This document shows, piece by piece, positions 1 to 8,798 of a stretch of DNA of 64,000 bases. Source of the stretch: Clostridia bacterium (GTDB taxonomy: Bacteria > Bacillota > DSM-12270 > Thermacetogeniales > Thermacetogeniaceae); assembly GCA_902812385.1 (NCBI GenBank), contig CADDZD010000003.1:1-64000 (forward strand), written 5' to 3'. Made by a program: the position numbers and the translations under genes. The notes beneath the pieces are model-generated. The model saw nothing but the letters and a program-made list of their open reading frames with translations, was not told where the DNA came from and did not search any database. Every line of letters begins with the position of its first letter. Positions within the stretch are counted from its first letter, which is position 1.

Positions 1-128
1 AGTAATAATAAAACAAAAGGGCGCGCGGTATTCCAACTTTGATCATACTCACGACCTTCTTTAGCCCAGTCTTGTCTAAAACATATTTTAGGTAATTTAT
101 CTTAAAAAGGCAAATTCTTCTTTACAGT
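1..128. other. Window edge, no gene seen
   Basis: This AT-rich stretch lies downstream of the last spoVA gene. I see no open reading frame with a ribosome binding site and no convincing hairpin terminator in it. The neighbouring gene on this side lies outside the window. Confidence 0.5.
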
Positions 129-485
129 TTAATTGTGCGGATTGAAGAGAACCGCGGCTGCATATCCAAAAACAACGGCAGCTACAATTCCTGCTGCCGT
201 GGCCTCCGCACCTCCTGCGAACGCTCCCAACAAACCTCTGGTCTGGACAGCCTTGATGGCACCCTGGGCCAGGCTGTGGCCGAAACCGGAAAGGGGGATG
301 GTGGCCCCAGCCCCTGCGATGTTAACCAACGGCTGATACAAGCCCAGCGCACTTAAGATCGCCCCGGCAGTCACATATCCAACGAGAACGTGAGCCGGGG
401 TAACAGAGCTTCTGGTAAGGTCTATAAACAGCTGTCCGATTGCACAAATGATCCCACCAATCAGAAATGCTAGTAGAAATTGCAC
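129..485 (-). CDS. spoVAE: Stage V sporulation protein AE (SpoVAEb type)
   Basis: A 118-residue membrane protein of the SpoVA channel, which moves calcium-dipicolinate into the developing spore and releases it at germination. It is almost wholly hydrophobic, with about four membrane segments and glycine/alanine-rich stretches typical of SpoVAC/SpoVAE. The start is GTG, with AAGGAG about 8 bases upstream, and lies 15 bases after the spoVAD stop. It is the last gene of spoVAC-spoVAD-spoVAE, the three-gene core found in Clostridia. Expression in the forespore under SigG is known for the family; I could not find a clear SigG promoter here. Confidence 0.93.
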   Translation of the reverse strand: MQFLLAFLIGGIICAIGQLFIDLTRSSVTPAHVLVGYVTAGAILSALGLYQPLVNIAGAGATIPLSGFGHSLAQGAIKAVQTRGLLGAFAGGAEATAAGIVAAVVFGYAAAVLFNPHN

Positions 486-500
486 CGAATCAACTCCTTA

Positions 501-1520
501 TCAGTTAAATTCAACAACCACCGCGTGTGCTATTCCAGGAATTGTTTCCCCCTGCTGGGCACTGGTTGGGCTCATCAGTGCACCGGTAGCCAGAAAAAGA
601 ATTTTTCGGTACTTCTTTTCCCACAACTGCCGCAGGATATCTCCCGAAAACACCACGGCGGCACAACCGCACCCGCTACCGCCCGAATGGACGTCCTGTT
701 TCTCCAGATCGAAAATAAGCATACCGCAATCCTGATAGTTCTCACCCAGCCGGTAGCCGCGCTGCTGCAAAAGTTTGATTAAGGTGTCCTTGCCTACAGC
801 CCCGAGATCACCGGTTAAAATGAGATCGTAGCTGTCGGGATTTGTTCCGGTATCCTGAAAGTGGTTAACGAGGGTATCCGCCGCGGCCGGAGCCATGGCC
901 GAACCCATATCGTTGGCATCGGTCATCCCCAGGTCGATCACTTTTCCGACGGTCCCCATGGTTACTCTGGGCCCGTTTCCGGACTCTTCCAGCAGCAGCG
1001 CCCCGCTCCCCGTCACCGTCCACTGGGCGGAAGGGGGGCGCTGCACTCCCTGCTCGGTGGGGAAACGGTACTGGCGTTCGGCGGTATTGTGGTGACTGGA
1101 AGAAACGAGCAGAACACGCCTGGCAAATCCGCCGTCAATTAAAATACTTGCAAGCAGCATGGCTTCAACGAATGTTGAACACGCCCCAAATAAACCGAAG
1201 AACGGGATGGCAATCCCCCTGGCCGCATAGTTTGCGGAAATAATCTGGTTTAACAAATCACCGGCCAGGAAATAGTCGATATCTTTTTCCTGAAGATTTA
1301 CCTTGCGGAGAGCCAGTTTCGCACTTTCCCGGAGCATCTTGCACTCCGCCTTTTCCCATGACTGCTCCCCAAACAGGAGATCCTCAATAATCCAGTCAAA
1401 GGTGTCTGCCAGAGGGCCAGCCCCTTCCGTACTCCCTACCACACTGGCACTCGACGTGATGCCGATCGGTTTGACAAAGCGGATTGATTGCTGACCTACT
1501 TTTTTCTCGATTTCCATCAC
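501..1520 (-). CDS. spoVAD: Stage V sporulation protein AD
   Basis: A 339-residue soluble SpoVA component with a thiolase-like fold. In Bacillus it binds dipicolinic acid directly and is needed for its uptake into the spore. Length matches the family. The N-terminus (residues 5-30) carries the family's VGQQSIRF and IGITSSASVVGSTEGAGPL elements, and a cysteine-containing GLFGACSTFVEA stretch marks the thiolase-like core. The start is GTG directly followed by ATG, so either codon could initiate, and the upstream AGGG is weak. Translation is probably coupled to spoVAC, whose stop is one base upstream. Confidence 0.95.
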   Translation of the reverse strand: MMEIEKKVGQQSIRFVKPIGITSSASVVGSTEGAGPLADTFDWIIEDLLFGEQSWEKAECKMLRESAKLALRKVNLQEKDIDYFLAGDLLNQIISANYAARGIAIPFFGLFGACSTFVEAMLLASILIDGGFARRVLLVSSSHHNTAERQYRFPTEQGVQRPPSAQWTVTGSGALLLEESGNGPRVTMGTVGKVIDLGMTDANDMGSAMAPAAADTLVNHFQDTGTNPDSYDLILTGDLGAVGKDTLIKLLQQRGYRLGENYQDCGMLIFDLEKQDVHSGGSGCGCAAVVFSGDILRQLWEKKYRKILFLATGALMSPTSAQQGETIPGIAHAVVVEFN

Positions 1521-1521
1521 C

Positions 1522-2004
1522 CTAACGTATCAAATAATAGATTAATCCGATCACAGCAGATACCAGGAATCCATAGACCAGAACCGGCCCGGCTACCGTA
1601 AACAACCTGGCGCCCACTCCGAAAACAAAACCCTCCCGCTTAAACTCCATTGCCGGTGCTACAATGGAGTTGGCAAACCCGGTGATGGGAACCATAGACC
1701 CCGCTCCACCGTATTTACCAATTACGTCATAGATCCCCAATCCGGTCAGTAAAGCCCCTAAGAAAACCATGATTGCAGCGGTGGCCTCAGAAGCTTCGTG
1801 GTCACCAAGCCCTTCTTTTTTCAAAAACCAGAGAATCAGTTGCCCGATGAGGCAAATCGCACCCCCAACCAGAAACGCCAGAATTGTGTTTTTCAAGACA
1901 GGTGGTCTCGGCTTAACGTTTTTTACCAACTGCTTATACTCTTGCTGTAATTCCTGCTGCATTTTTCGCTGTTGCAGATTACCCTGTCCCTGGCTCTGGG
2001 CCAT
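1522..2004 (-). CDS. spoVAC: Stage V sporulation protein AC
   Basis: A 160-residue integral membrane subunit of the SpoVA dipicolinate channel. In B. subtilis SpoVAC behaves as a mechanosensitive channel component during germination. The first 45 residues are polar, basic and glutamine-rich; about four membrane helices follow, with the conserved GGAGSMVPITGFANS segment in the middle. It starts at ATG behind a GGTGGTGAT ribosome binding site. It heads the spoVA set and is separated from dodecin by a hairpin terminator (2027-2059), so it should have its own forespore promoter in the short gap or depend on read-through. Confidence 0.95.
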   Translation of the reverse strand: MAQSQGQGNLQQRKMQQELQQEYKQLVKNVKPRPPVLKNTILAFLVGGAICLIGQLILWFLKKEGLGDHEASEATAAIMVFLGALLTGLGIYDVIGKYGGAGSMVPITGFANSIVAPAMEFKREGFVFGVGARLFTVAGPVLVYGFLVSAVIGLIYYLIR

Positions 2005-2026
2005 CAGACGATCACCACCAATACCT

Positions 2027-2059
2027 AAAAAAATAGGAGTACCCCCAGATACTCCTATT
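2027..2059 (-). terminator. Rho-independent terminator after dodecin gene
   Basis: On the minus strand a 10-bp perfect stem (arms 2050-2059 and 2032-2041, AATAGGAGTA pairing with TACTCCTATT) encloses an 8-base loop and runs into seven T residues. It sits just after the dodecin stop and before spoVAC, and should uncouple the sigF-dodecin transcript from spoVA. Confidence 0.8.
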
Positions 2060-2066
2060 CCCTAAA

Positions 2067-2279
2067 TTACAGGCCACCTTTGTCTCCATCGGCATAAGCT
2101 ATCTTGACATTGGCCTTGTACTCCATAATATCGCCGTGGACAACATTTGCCGTAAGATTCAACACTTCGACACCCGTGATATTACCCACAGTTTTCGATG
2201 CTTCCCTGATGGCAGATCTCACAGCATCCTTCCAGCTTGTTTCCGATTCTCCTACAAGCTCAATGACTTTTGCGTGCAA
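2067..2279 (-). CDS. Dodecin family protein
   Basis: A 70-residue protein with the full dodecin pattern: KVIELVGES near the N-terminus, SWKDAVRSAIREASKT helix, then a V-N-x-V-x-YKAN-V-K strand. Dodecins form hollow dodecamers that bind flavins, or CoA and FMN in some bacteria, and act as small cofactor buffers in the cytoplasm. The start is TTG with an AAGGGGG ribosome binding site about 7 bases upstream. It lies between sigF and spoVAC and is closed by a strong terminator. That position suggests co-transcription with the spoIIA operon, but a role in sporulation is only inference. Confidence 0.88.
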   Translation of the reverse strand: MHAKVIELVGESETSWKDAVRSAIREASKTVGNITGVEVLNLTANVVHGDIMEYKANVKIAYADGDKGGL

Positions 2280-2348
2280 GTTCTCGCCCCCTTTTGGTTT
2301 TTTCTTTTTGTATTATCTCCTTTCTCTCTCTAAATATTCAGGGGCTCG

Positions 2349-3119
2349 CTAGGACCTCAGATGATCCCGGAGTCTTGCCACTGCCTGCCGTTCCAACCTG
2401 GAAATCTGAACCTGAGATAAACCCAGCAGTGCACCCACCTCGGCCTGGGTTTTATCCTCAAAGAACCTCAACCAGATAATTCGCCGCTCCCGTTCGGGCA
2501 GCCTGGTTAAAGCATCCCGCAGGGCGATTTTTTCCAACCAGGCATGCTCCTGCTCGCCTTCACTTTTCAAACAATCCAGTACACTGAGGGAATCTCCCTC
2601 GTTATGGTTATTAAGGGTTTCAAAAAGAGATATCGGAAGTTGAGCGGCCTCGAGGGCTGCTGCAACTTCTTCCTTTCCTAAATTTAAAGCTCCGGCGATC
2701 TCTCCTACGGTCGGTTCCCGGCCCAACTCGCGCACCAGCTTCTCCCGCATCCGTTTAACAAGAATCCCCTTTTCCTTCAAGGCCCGCGTGATCTTGATCG
2801 GATGATCATCTCTAAGAAACCGCTTGATTTCACCGATAATCATCGGTACCGCGTATGTGGAAAACCTCACACCATAATCGGGGTCAAAGTTATCTATAGC
2901 CTTGATCAGGCCGATTACGCCGATTTGAAACAGATCTTCCGGGTCAAAACCACGCCCCTCAAAGCGCTTGACAATGTTAAAAACCAGCCGGAAGTTGCAG
3001 TTAACCAGTTTTTCTCTTGCCTTTTGATCCCCCTTGCGGGCTTTTTTTAAAAGCCGAGCGGTTTCCCTCTCCGTCAGGAGGGGGAAACGGGGAATGCTCA
3101 TATCCTGTAAGGAACCCAT
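2349..3119 (-). CDS. sigF: RNA polymerase sporulation sigma factor SigF
   Basis: The first forespore-specific sigma factor, held inactive by SpoIIAB until SpoIIAA is dephosphorylated. From the chosen start the protein is 256 residues, close to the 255 of B. subtilis SigF. Visible parts are region 2 (residues 35-100, with FDPDYGVRFSTYAVPMIIGE as the melting and -10 recognition segment), region 3 (about 115-165) and the region 4.2 helix-turn-helix (about 223-243). The frame stays open to 3164, but ATG at 3117-3119 is preceded by GAGAGG at good spacing and clears the spoIIAB stop, so I prefer it. It is third in spoIIAA-spoIIAB-sigF. Confidence 0.96.
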   Translation of the reverse strand: MGSLQDMSIPRFPLLTERETARLLKKARKGDQKAREKLVNCNFRLVFNIVKRFEGRGFDPEDLFQIGVIGLIKAIDNFDPDYGVRFSTYAVPMIIGEIKRFLRDDHPIKITRALKEKGILVKRMREKLVRELGREPTVGEIAGALNLGKEEVAAALEAAQLPISLFETLNNHNEGDSLSVLDCLKSEGEQEHAWLEKIALRDALTRLPERERRIIWLRFFEDKTQAEVGALLGLSQVQISRLERQAVARLRDHLRS

Positions 3120-3129
3120 TTCCAGCCTC

Positions 3130-3582
3130 TCAGTTTCTGACACAGTTTTGAATTTTACAAACACCCGGCAGCGATTTCACCAACTTGACCCTGGTTCCCT
3201 TGCCGACTTCCGTCCAAACGTCCACCTCATCCATGAAGGATTTCATGAAGACAAAGCCTAATCCCATCCGCTCTGGATCACTGCCTGACCCGGGCTGCAA
3301 GGCCCGGTTCAGGTCCTCAATCCCCTTACCCGCATCCTCGATAATAATTTCAAGGCGATCGGTATAAAGCTTGACGGTGAGGGTGATAATCCCATTGGTT
3401 TGTTCCTCGTACCCATGAATTACGGCATTGGAAACTGCCTCCGAGACTGCAACTTTAATTTCTTCGATGTCGCTGAGATTAAAGTCAACCTCGGCAGCAA
3501 CGGTGGCAACGGTTACACGCGCCAAAGCCACATTTTCAGGACGGCTCAGAAATTCCAGTTTGACTTTGTTGCGCAGGCCCAA
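3130..3582 (-). CDS. spoIIAB: Anti-sigma F factor SpoIIAB (serine kinase)
   Basis: A 150-residue GHKL-fold protein that binds SigF and also phosphorylates SpoIIAA on serine using ATP. The ATP site is intact: N box EAVSNAVIHGYE (residues 48-59), G1 box DAGKGI (83-88) and G2 box MGLGF (106-110). The start is TTG with GGGGGAG five bases upstream. It lies 15 bases after spoIIAA and 10 bases before the sigF start, the standard partner-switching operon. The C-terminus, after about residue 135, is slightly longer than usual and ends with two cysteines. Confidence 0.96.
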   Translation of the reverse strand: MGLRNKVKLEFLSRPENVALARVTVATVAAEVDFNLSDIEEIKVAVSEAVSNAVIHGYEEQTNGIITLTVKLYTDRLEIIIEDAGKGIEDLNRALQPGSGSDPERMGLGFVFMKSFMDEVDVWTEVGKGTRVKLVKSLPGVCKIQNCVRN

Positions 3583-3597
3583 GTAACTCCCCCCATT

Positions 3598-4011
3598 CTA
3601 TGCAAGCTGCCGGAGGGCGTCCGACGCATCCGGGTAAATGGAAATCAAGCGTGACAACCCCGCCAGCTCTAATATTCTTAAGATTTTTGGAGACGCATTA
3701 GATATGGCCACTTTTCCTCCCTGTTCGGTCACTTTTCGGTATCTTCCCAGAATCACCCCAAGACCTGAGCTATCTATAAATGTAACTCCGTCCAAATCGA
3801 ATAAGATATGCTTTGCACCATATTCTCTCATTTTTTGATCGATGTCACGCCTGCAGTAATCTGCCGCAGAGAGATCAAATTCCCCATATATGCTTACAAT
3901 TAAAATATCCCCTTGTTTCTTGATCTCGAGGCTACCCAAGCCACTGCCCCTCCTGTCTTTTTTCAATAACATTTCTCCGTCACCCCATGAAATCCTGCTA
4001 AATTCTGGCAT
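3598..4011 (-). CDS. spoIIAA: Anti-sigma F factor antagonist SpoIIAA
   Basis: A STAS-domain switch protein that frees SigF by binding SpoIIAB. It is inactivated by phosphorylation of the serine in FIDSSGLGV (first Ser, residue 81) and reactivated by SpoIIE. At 137 residues it is about 20 longer than B. subtilis SpoIIAA; the extra residues form a polar N-terminal tail. The long start is supported by a very strong GGAGGAGG site eight bases before ATG 4009-4011. A shorter start at 3972 would give the usual length but lacks a comparable site. A small GC hairpin overlaps the ribosome binding site (see findings). Confidence 0.93.
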   Translation of the reverse strand: MPEFSRISWGDGEMLLKKDRRGSGLGSLEIKKQGDILIVSIYGEFDLSAADYCRRDIDQKMREYGAKHILFDLDGVTFIDSSGLGVILGRYRKVTEQGGKVAISNASPKILRILELAGLSRLISIYPDASDALRQLA

Positions 4012-4091
4012 AAAAAACCCCTCCTCCAGGGGTAATTTTGAACATGAAATCCAGACCAGATAAACGTTTTGGAGAGTGTGTTCTTGCTGGT

Positions 4092-5234
4092 CTAAAATGC
4101 CAGGGAACGGAAACTCTTTTTGAACTGCTGCCAGAGGGTGCCTTTTGGCACATCATTACCGGCAACTACCGGAACCCTTTCGCTGACACGCCCATCCACA
4201 TAAACCAGCAACTCACCCAGGAGGGCACCTTTACGTACGGGTGCGGAGATAGAGGATCTCAATCTTATTTCATTCTTAACTTTTTGGTCTTCACCCTTTT
4301 TCACCAGGACGCCTACGGCACGGGGAGCCACAGCCTCCACCTGTTCCCTGACTCCTCTGTTGACCCGCACTTCCCCAAGCTGCTGCCCGGCATCAAACAA
4401 CTTCTTGAGGTCAAAATTAGCAAAACCCCAGTTGTACAGCTTGACAGACTCCCGGAAGTGACCGCCGGGTTCTGGAACTCCAAAAACCGTGCAAATCAGG
4501 CGCAAATTGCCCCGCTTTACGGTTGAGGCCAAACAGTAGTTGGCTTCGGTGGTCCAGCCTGTCTTGAAACCGTCGGTTCCATCGTACCACCAGAGCAGTT
4601 TATTCGTATTGTCAAGCCTGGTTTTCCCGCCGCGCAGTTTATAATAGTGCTTTATTCCGGTAAGCTTCAACAGGTCCGGGTATTTAAGAGCTTCCCGGCA
4701 AATCACAGCCATATCGTAGGCGCAGGTATAGTGCCCTTTTGCGGGAAGGCCATGACAGTTTACAAAATGGGTGTCTTTCAACCCTAACGCTTTTGCCTTC
4801 CGGTTCATCAGGTCCACATAAGCCTGTTCGCTTCCGGCTATATGCTCGGCAACAGCCACACATGCATCGTTAGCAGACCCGACCGCAATAGCGATCATCA
4901 TTTCCCGGAAGGACATCTCTTCCCCCGGCTCAAGCCAGATTTCCGAACCTCCCATTTCCCAGGCCGCTTCGCTGGCCACTACCCTGTCGCTCCACCTGAC
5001 CTTTCCCTTTTCGAGGGCCTCCATGGCGACGAGTAGAGTCATAATTTTGGTTACACTTGCCGGGGCAAGGCGCTTGTGAGGCTCCTTTTCGTATAATATT
5101 TTTCCAGAATAAGCATCCATAAGCACTGCCGAAGCGGCATCAGTTTCCAGGACAGGGCTGCTCCACGCACCACAGGGGAAAACCTGGAACAAGAAAACAA
5201 AGATCAGAGAAAACACGAACATTTTTCGATGCAT
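4092..5234 (-). CDS. dacF: Serine-type D-Ala-D-Ala carboxypeptidase DacF (sporulation-linked)
   Basis: A 380-residue penicillin-binding protein that removes the terminal D-alanine from peptidoglycan stem peptides. A signal peptide covers about residues 1-25. All three active-site motifs are present: SxxK at Ser60-Lys63, SxN at Ser120-Asn122 and KTG at Lys224-Gly226. The C-terminal part after about 270 is the beta-rich PBP5-type domain, ending in a hydrophobic/basic tail that may bind the membrane. The start is ATG with AGGGAGGT upstream. As in B. subtilis it precedes spoIIAA-AB-sigF; the 80-base gap contains no clear terminator, so read-through into spoIIA is possible. Confidence 0.95.
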   Translation of the reverse strand: MHRKMFVFSLIFVFLFQVFPCGAWSSPVLETDAASAVLMDAYSGKILYEKEPHKRLAPASVTKIMTLLVAMEALEKGKVRWSDRVVASEAAWEMGGSEIWLEPGEEMSFREMMIAIAVGSANDACVAVAEHIAGSEQAYVDLMNRKAKALGLKDTHFVNCHGLPAKGHYTCAYDMAVICREALKYPDLLKLTGIKHYYKLRGGKTRLDNTNKLLWWYDGTDGFKTGWTTEANYCLASTVKRGNLRLICTVFGVPEPGGHFRESVKLYNWGFANFDLKKLFDAGQQLGEVRVNRGVREQVEAVAPRAVGVLVKKGEDQKVKNEIRLRSSISAPVRKGALLGELLVYVDGRVSERVPVVAGNDVPKGTLWQQFKKSFRSLAF

Positions 5235-5315
5235 GAGACTACCTCCCTGAACATGTTTTCCCCGTTATTATTTGCACTTTAAGGTTAATTAACGCAGGAA
5301 CCCTTTTCCAAACGG

Positions 5316-6620
5316 TTAAGAAACAACTTCGTAAATGAGGGGGTGCGGGGTAGGTGCCTCAGAGCCGATGGTAAATGCTTCCACCGCCCTGCGTTCCGCT
5401 TCAGGCAGGAAATCCTTTTTGTTTACGTGCAGAACGGCCAGGGGTTCACCCTCCTGGACGTAATCGCCGACTTTCTTGAGCAAAATAATCCCCACCGCCG
5501 GATCTACCCGGTCCTCCTTCCGCAACCTGCCGGCTCCCAGGAGCAGGGAAACCCACCCAATCTCCCGAGCTTTGATTTCTCTCACGTAGCCGGTTGCCGG
5601 AGCCTTGATATCAACCCGGTCGGCCGCTTCAGGAAGCAAACTTAAATCATCCACAACCAGCGGGTTACCACCCTGCGCCTCGATGATCCGGCGCATTTTC
5701 TCCAAACCCTCTCCTCGCCGCAGCAGTTCTTTCAGTTTTTCATAACCGACTTCAGGGGATGATACGGCACCTGCTGTATAAAGCATTTGCGACCCAAGAG
5801 TTAAAGAAAGTTCAGCCAGATCCGATTTTACCTCTCCCTGTAAGGTTATAATTGCCTCGCCAACCTCAAGGGCGTTGCCCACCGCATTTCCAAGGGGCTG
5901 CTCCATACTGCTCAGCACCGCCACGGTACGGCGATCAAACTCCATACCAAGCCTTACCATCCAACTGGCCAGTTCCCGAGCCGTTGCAACCTCAGTCATA
6001 AACCCGCCCGAACCCACCTTCACATCCAGCACAATTCGGTCCGCCCCCCCGGCGATCTTTTTGGACATGACACTGCTGGCGATCAGGGGCAGACAATCAA
6101 CTGTACCTGTGACATCCCTCAAGGCATATATTTTTTTGTCTGCCGGAACCAGATTTGCAGTCTGGCCTGCCACAACCGCACCGACCCTGGAAGCCAATTC
6201 CTTTATTTCCTCCAGATCGAGATCCGTTCGAAATCCGGGAATGCTCTGGAGCTTGTCGATCGTGCCGCCGGTATGGCCGAGAGCCCTCCCGGACATTTTA
6301 ACCACCGTAACCCCGGCTGCGGCCACCAAAGGAACAACGACCAGGGTGGTCTTGTCCCCCACACCCCCTGTGCTGTGTTTGTCAACCTTGATGCCCGGCA
6401 TTCCTTTGAGGTCCACGACGTCACCTGAACGGATCAAGGCGCGGGTCAAATCCCTGGTCTCATCAAAAGTGAGGCCTTTAAGGAAAACCGCCATCAAGAA
6501 AGCGGCCATCTGGTAGTCTGGTATCTCTCCCCGGGTGTAACCCCTTACCAAATAATCTATCTCATCACCGCTCAGGCTTTCCCCATTTCTTTTCCTGATG
6601 ATCAGGTCAAGCGCCCGCAC
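5316..6620 (-). CDS. pdp: Pyrimidine-nucleoside phosphorylase
   Basis: Cleaves thymidine, uridine and deoxyuridine with phosphate to free base and (deoxy)ribose-1-phosphate. The 434-residue protein has the KHSTGGVGDK phosphate-binding loop (residues 81-90) and the thymidine-phosphorylase signature SGRALGHTGGTIDKLQ (110-125), plus the C-terminal alpha/beta domain. GTG start with AAGGAGGTGA upstream. It follows deoB after two bases, so the sugar-1-phosphate it makes can be turned into the 5-phosphate by the neighbour. B. subtilis has a purine phosphorylase gene at the equivalent position between deoB and dacF. Confidence 0.96.
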   Translation of the reverse strand: MRALDLIIRKRNGESLSGDEIDYLVRGYTRGEIPDYQMAAFLMAVFLKGLTFDETRDLTRALIRSGDVVDLKGMPGIKVDKHSTGGVGDKTTLVVVPLVAAAGVTVVKMSGRALGHTGGTIDKLQSIPGFRTDLDLEEIKELASRVGAVVAGQTANLVPADKKIYALRDVTGTVDCLPLIASSVMSKKIAGGADRIVLDVKVGSGGFMTEVATARELASWMVRLGMEFDRRTVAVLSSMEQPLGNAVGNALEVGEAIITLQGEVKSDLAELSLTLGSQMLYTAGAVSSPEVGYEKLKELLRRGEGLEKMRRIIEAQGGNPLVVDDLSLLPEAADRVDIKAPATGYVREIKAREIGWVSLLLGAGRLRKEDRVDPAVGIILLKKVGDYVQEGEPLAVLHVNKKDFLPEAERRAVEAFTIGSEAPTPHPLIYEVVS

Positions 6621-6622
6621 AG

Positions 6623-7828
6623 CTACTCACCTCCTTGAAGGATGCCTTTTATAGCCTCTCCGTCCCCCGGCGCAACCCCGAAATACACGGCAAGGGTCGC
6701 TCCCAGATCCGCCATGGTTGGGCGGGTTCCAATGGCACCAGGATTTACGCCGTTTCCCGTCATCAGCAAGGGAACATACTCTCGCGAATGATCCGTGCTT
6801 GGCGTTGTGGGGTCGCAGCCGTGATCCGCCGTGATAATCAATACGCCTCCGCTCTTCAGTTGATTCAGGAAGCCGGGCAGCATTCCGTCGAATTCTTCTA
6901 AGGCTCGGGCAAGTCCCCTGATGTCGTTGCGGTGGCCGTACAATGTATCAAAATCGACCAGCGTTGCGAAGACAACCCCCTTTTCGAGCTCCTGGAAAGC
7001 CTGCAAGGCTTTACCGATAATCTCCCGGTTACCCGCTGCAGGTATGGCCTTCGTGATCCCGCGGCCCGCAAATACATCCGCCACCTTACCGACGGCAGCC
7101 ACCTGGTACCCGGCTTCTGCCAGCCTGTCAAGGAGGGTAGGGCGCGGGGGTGGCAGTGAAAAATCATGGCGTCTGGCCGTTCTCTGGAAATGACCGGGTT
7201 TTCCGATAAATGGGCGCGCGATCACCCTCCCGACGGAGTGCTTGCCTGTAAGAATCTGTCGCGCTATTTCACAGATTCGATAGAGATCCGGAACAGGGAT
7301 TACCTCTTCGTGGGCAGCCACTTGAAATACGCTGTCTGCAGAGGTGTAGACAATCGGCCTGCCCGTGGCCATGTGTTCCGCTCCGAGCTCCTCGATTATT
7401 TCGGTTCCGGATGCGGGTTTGTTGCCCAGCACCTTCCGCCCGATCCTGGCCTCGAAGGGCTCGATGACCTCCGGTGGGAAGCCCTGCGGGTAAACGGGGA
7501 AAGGGGTTTTCAATATGACTCCCGCCATCTCCCAGTGACCGCTTGTGGTGTCCTTACCCGCTGCCTGCATGGCCATCTTACCCCAGGCGGCCAAGGGACA
7601 TTCCCTAGGGAGAACACCTCTGATGGGAATAATATTACCCAAGCCAAGGGAACCCAGGTGGGGCAGGTTTAGCCCGTCCACTGCCTCCGCCAGGTTCCCA
7701 AGGGTACAGGATCCCTCGTCACCATAATTGCGCGCATCAGGCAGTGCACCCACACCTATACCATCCATTACCATAATACATACTCTTTTTAAACCTGACT
7801 TCTTATGCACGGGGATGCGCCCGTTCAT
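6623..7828 (-). CDS. deoB: Phosphopentomutase
   Basis: Interconverts ribose- or deoxyribose-1-phosphate and the 5-phosphates in nucleoside salvage. It belongs to the alkaline-phosphatase-like superfamily and is metal-dependent. The 401-residue protein carries the N-terminal [13 protein letters not shown] metal site, the [11 protein letters not shown] segment around the phosphorylated threonine, and the C-terminal [20 protein letters not shown] metal-binding motif. The ATG start has GAGGGAAG upstream and overlaps the end of xerD by 26 bases. The start adds about 10 residues before the conserved KRV core. Partner of the downstream pdp. Confidence 0.95.
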   Translation of the reverse strand: MNGRIPVHKKSGLKRVCIMVMDGIGVGALPDARNYGDEGSCTLGNLAEAVDGLNLPHLGSLGLGNIIPIRGVLPRECPLAAWGKMAMQAAGKDTTSGHWEMAGVILKTPFPVYPQGFPPEVIEPFEARIGRKVLGNKPASGTEIIEELGAEHMATGRPIVYTSADSVFQVAAHEEVIPVPDLYRICEIARQILTGKHSVGRVIARPFIGKPGHFQRTARRHDFSLPPPRPTLLDRLAEAGYQVAAVGKVADVFAGRGITKAIPAAGNREIIGKALQAFQELEKGVVFATLVDFDTLYGHRNDIRGLARALEEFDGMLPGFLNQLKSGGVLIITADHGCDPTTPSTDHSREYVPLLMTGNGVNPGAIGTRPTMADLGATLAVYFGVAPGDGEAIKGILQGGE

Positions 7829-8702
7829 AGACTTCCCTCAACTTTCTCTGACTCAAATGGGTATAAATTTGTGTGGTAGTTACATCGGCATGGCCGAGCA
7901 ACTCCTGTACTACCCTGAGGTCGGCCCCGTTTTCCAGCAGGTGTGTAGCAAAGGAATGGCGCAGAACATGCGGTGTGATTTCTTTTTGTATACCCGCCTT
8001 TTTGGCATAGCCTTTCAGTATTTTCCAGAAACCCTGTCTGGTGAGCCTTTTGCCAAGCCTGTTTAAGAAAAGCGCCCTTTCCCCGTGGTTTTTTCTTAGC
8101 TTTGCCCGCCCTTTGGCAAGGTATTCCCTCATATACTGGAGAGCGACCTCGCCCACGGGAATGATGCGCTCCTTTGAGCCTTTTCCGAAGCACCTGACAA
8201 AGCCGGCGTCCAGGTTGACATGCTCCGTATTCAATCCCAGCAGTTCCGACACCCGCATCCCGGTGGCGTAAATCAGTTCCAGCATGGCCTTGTCCCGGAG
8301 ACCCGCCACGGTACCAACATTGGGCTGGGAAAGAAGCAAATCCACCTCACCGACACTCAGGATCCGGGGCAGATGCTTTTCAGGTTTCGGAGATTCCAGG
8401 TTTTCAGTGGGATCCGCCTGAATGTAATATTCCTGCAGGAGGTAGTGGTAGAAGCAGCGGATAGCAGCCAGGTAACGCGCCAGGGTGCGCGGGGTTCGCC
8501 CCTGTTCCCGCTGATAATTAAAATAGCCCAGGATCATAGTTTGAGAAGCGTCTTTCAAAGCGATTTTCTTACTATCCAGATATGCCTTAAACTTTTCGAG
8601 ATCGTACCGGTAAGATTGGACTGTATTGTTTGAGAGGCCCCTCTCAACCCGCAGAAAATTCAAAAACTCGGTAAGATAACGATCCTCTTTTAGCACGCTC
8701 AA
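7803..8702 (-). CDS. xerD: Site-specific tyrosine recombinase XerD
   Basis: Resolves chromosome dimers at dif together with XerC. The 299-residue protein has an N-terminal SAM-like core-binding domain (about 5-90) and the catalytic domain with Arg150, Lys174, His245, Arg248, His271 and the nucleophile Tyr280. Only XerD is in this window. The proposed start is TTG with a GGGTGATG site. Gene position between a yqzK-like gene and deoB is as in B. subtilis (ripX). It is preceded by a likely terminator (8754-8792), so it probably has its own promoter. Confidence 0.95.
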   Translation of the reverse strand: MSVLKEDRYLTEFLNFLRVERGLSNNTVQSYRYDLEKFKAYLDSKKIALKDASQTMILGYFNYQREQGRTPRTLARYLAAIRCFYHYLLQEYYIQADPTENLESPKPEKHLPRILSVGEVDLLLSQPNVGTVAGLRDKAMLELIYATGMRVSELLGLNTEHVNLDAGFVRCFGKGSKERIIPVGEVALQYMREYLAKGRAKLRKNHGERALFLNRLGKRLTRQGFWKILKGYAKKAGIQKEITPHVLRHSFATHLLENGADLRVVQELLGHADVTTTQIYTHLSQRKLREVYERAHPRA

Positions 8703-8753
8703 GCAATCATCACCCGTTAATATTTTCCTCTCCTGGTTACAGTTCCACGGGCC

Positions 8754-8792
8754 AAAAAAAAATCCTCCTAAATGTATAAAAAATCAGGAGGA
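8754..8792 (-). terminator. Likely terminator after yqzK-like gene
   Basis: On the minus strand a 7-bp stem (TCCTCCT with AGGAGGA, arms 8786-8792 and 8763-8769), a 16-base AT-rich loop and nine T residues follow the stop of the yqzK-like gene. The long loop makes it weaker than a textbook terminator. Confidence 0.6.
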
Positions 8793-8798
8793 GTGCTT

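Noticed and set aside
4038-4526. Plus-strand open frame of 162 codons antisense to dacF
   Set aside because: Composition and lack of motifs indicate a shadow frame; dacF motifs are intact on the other strand.
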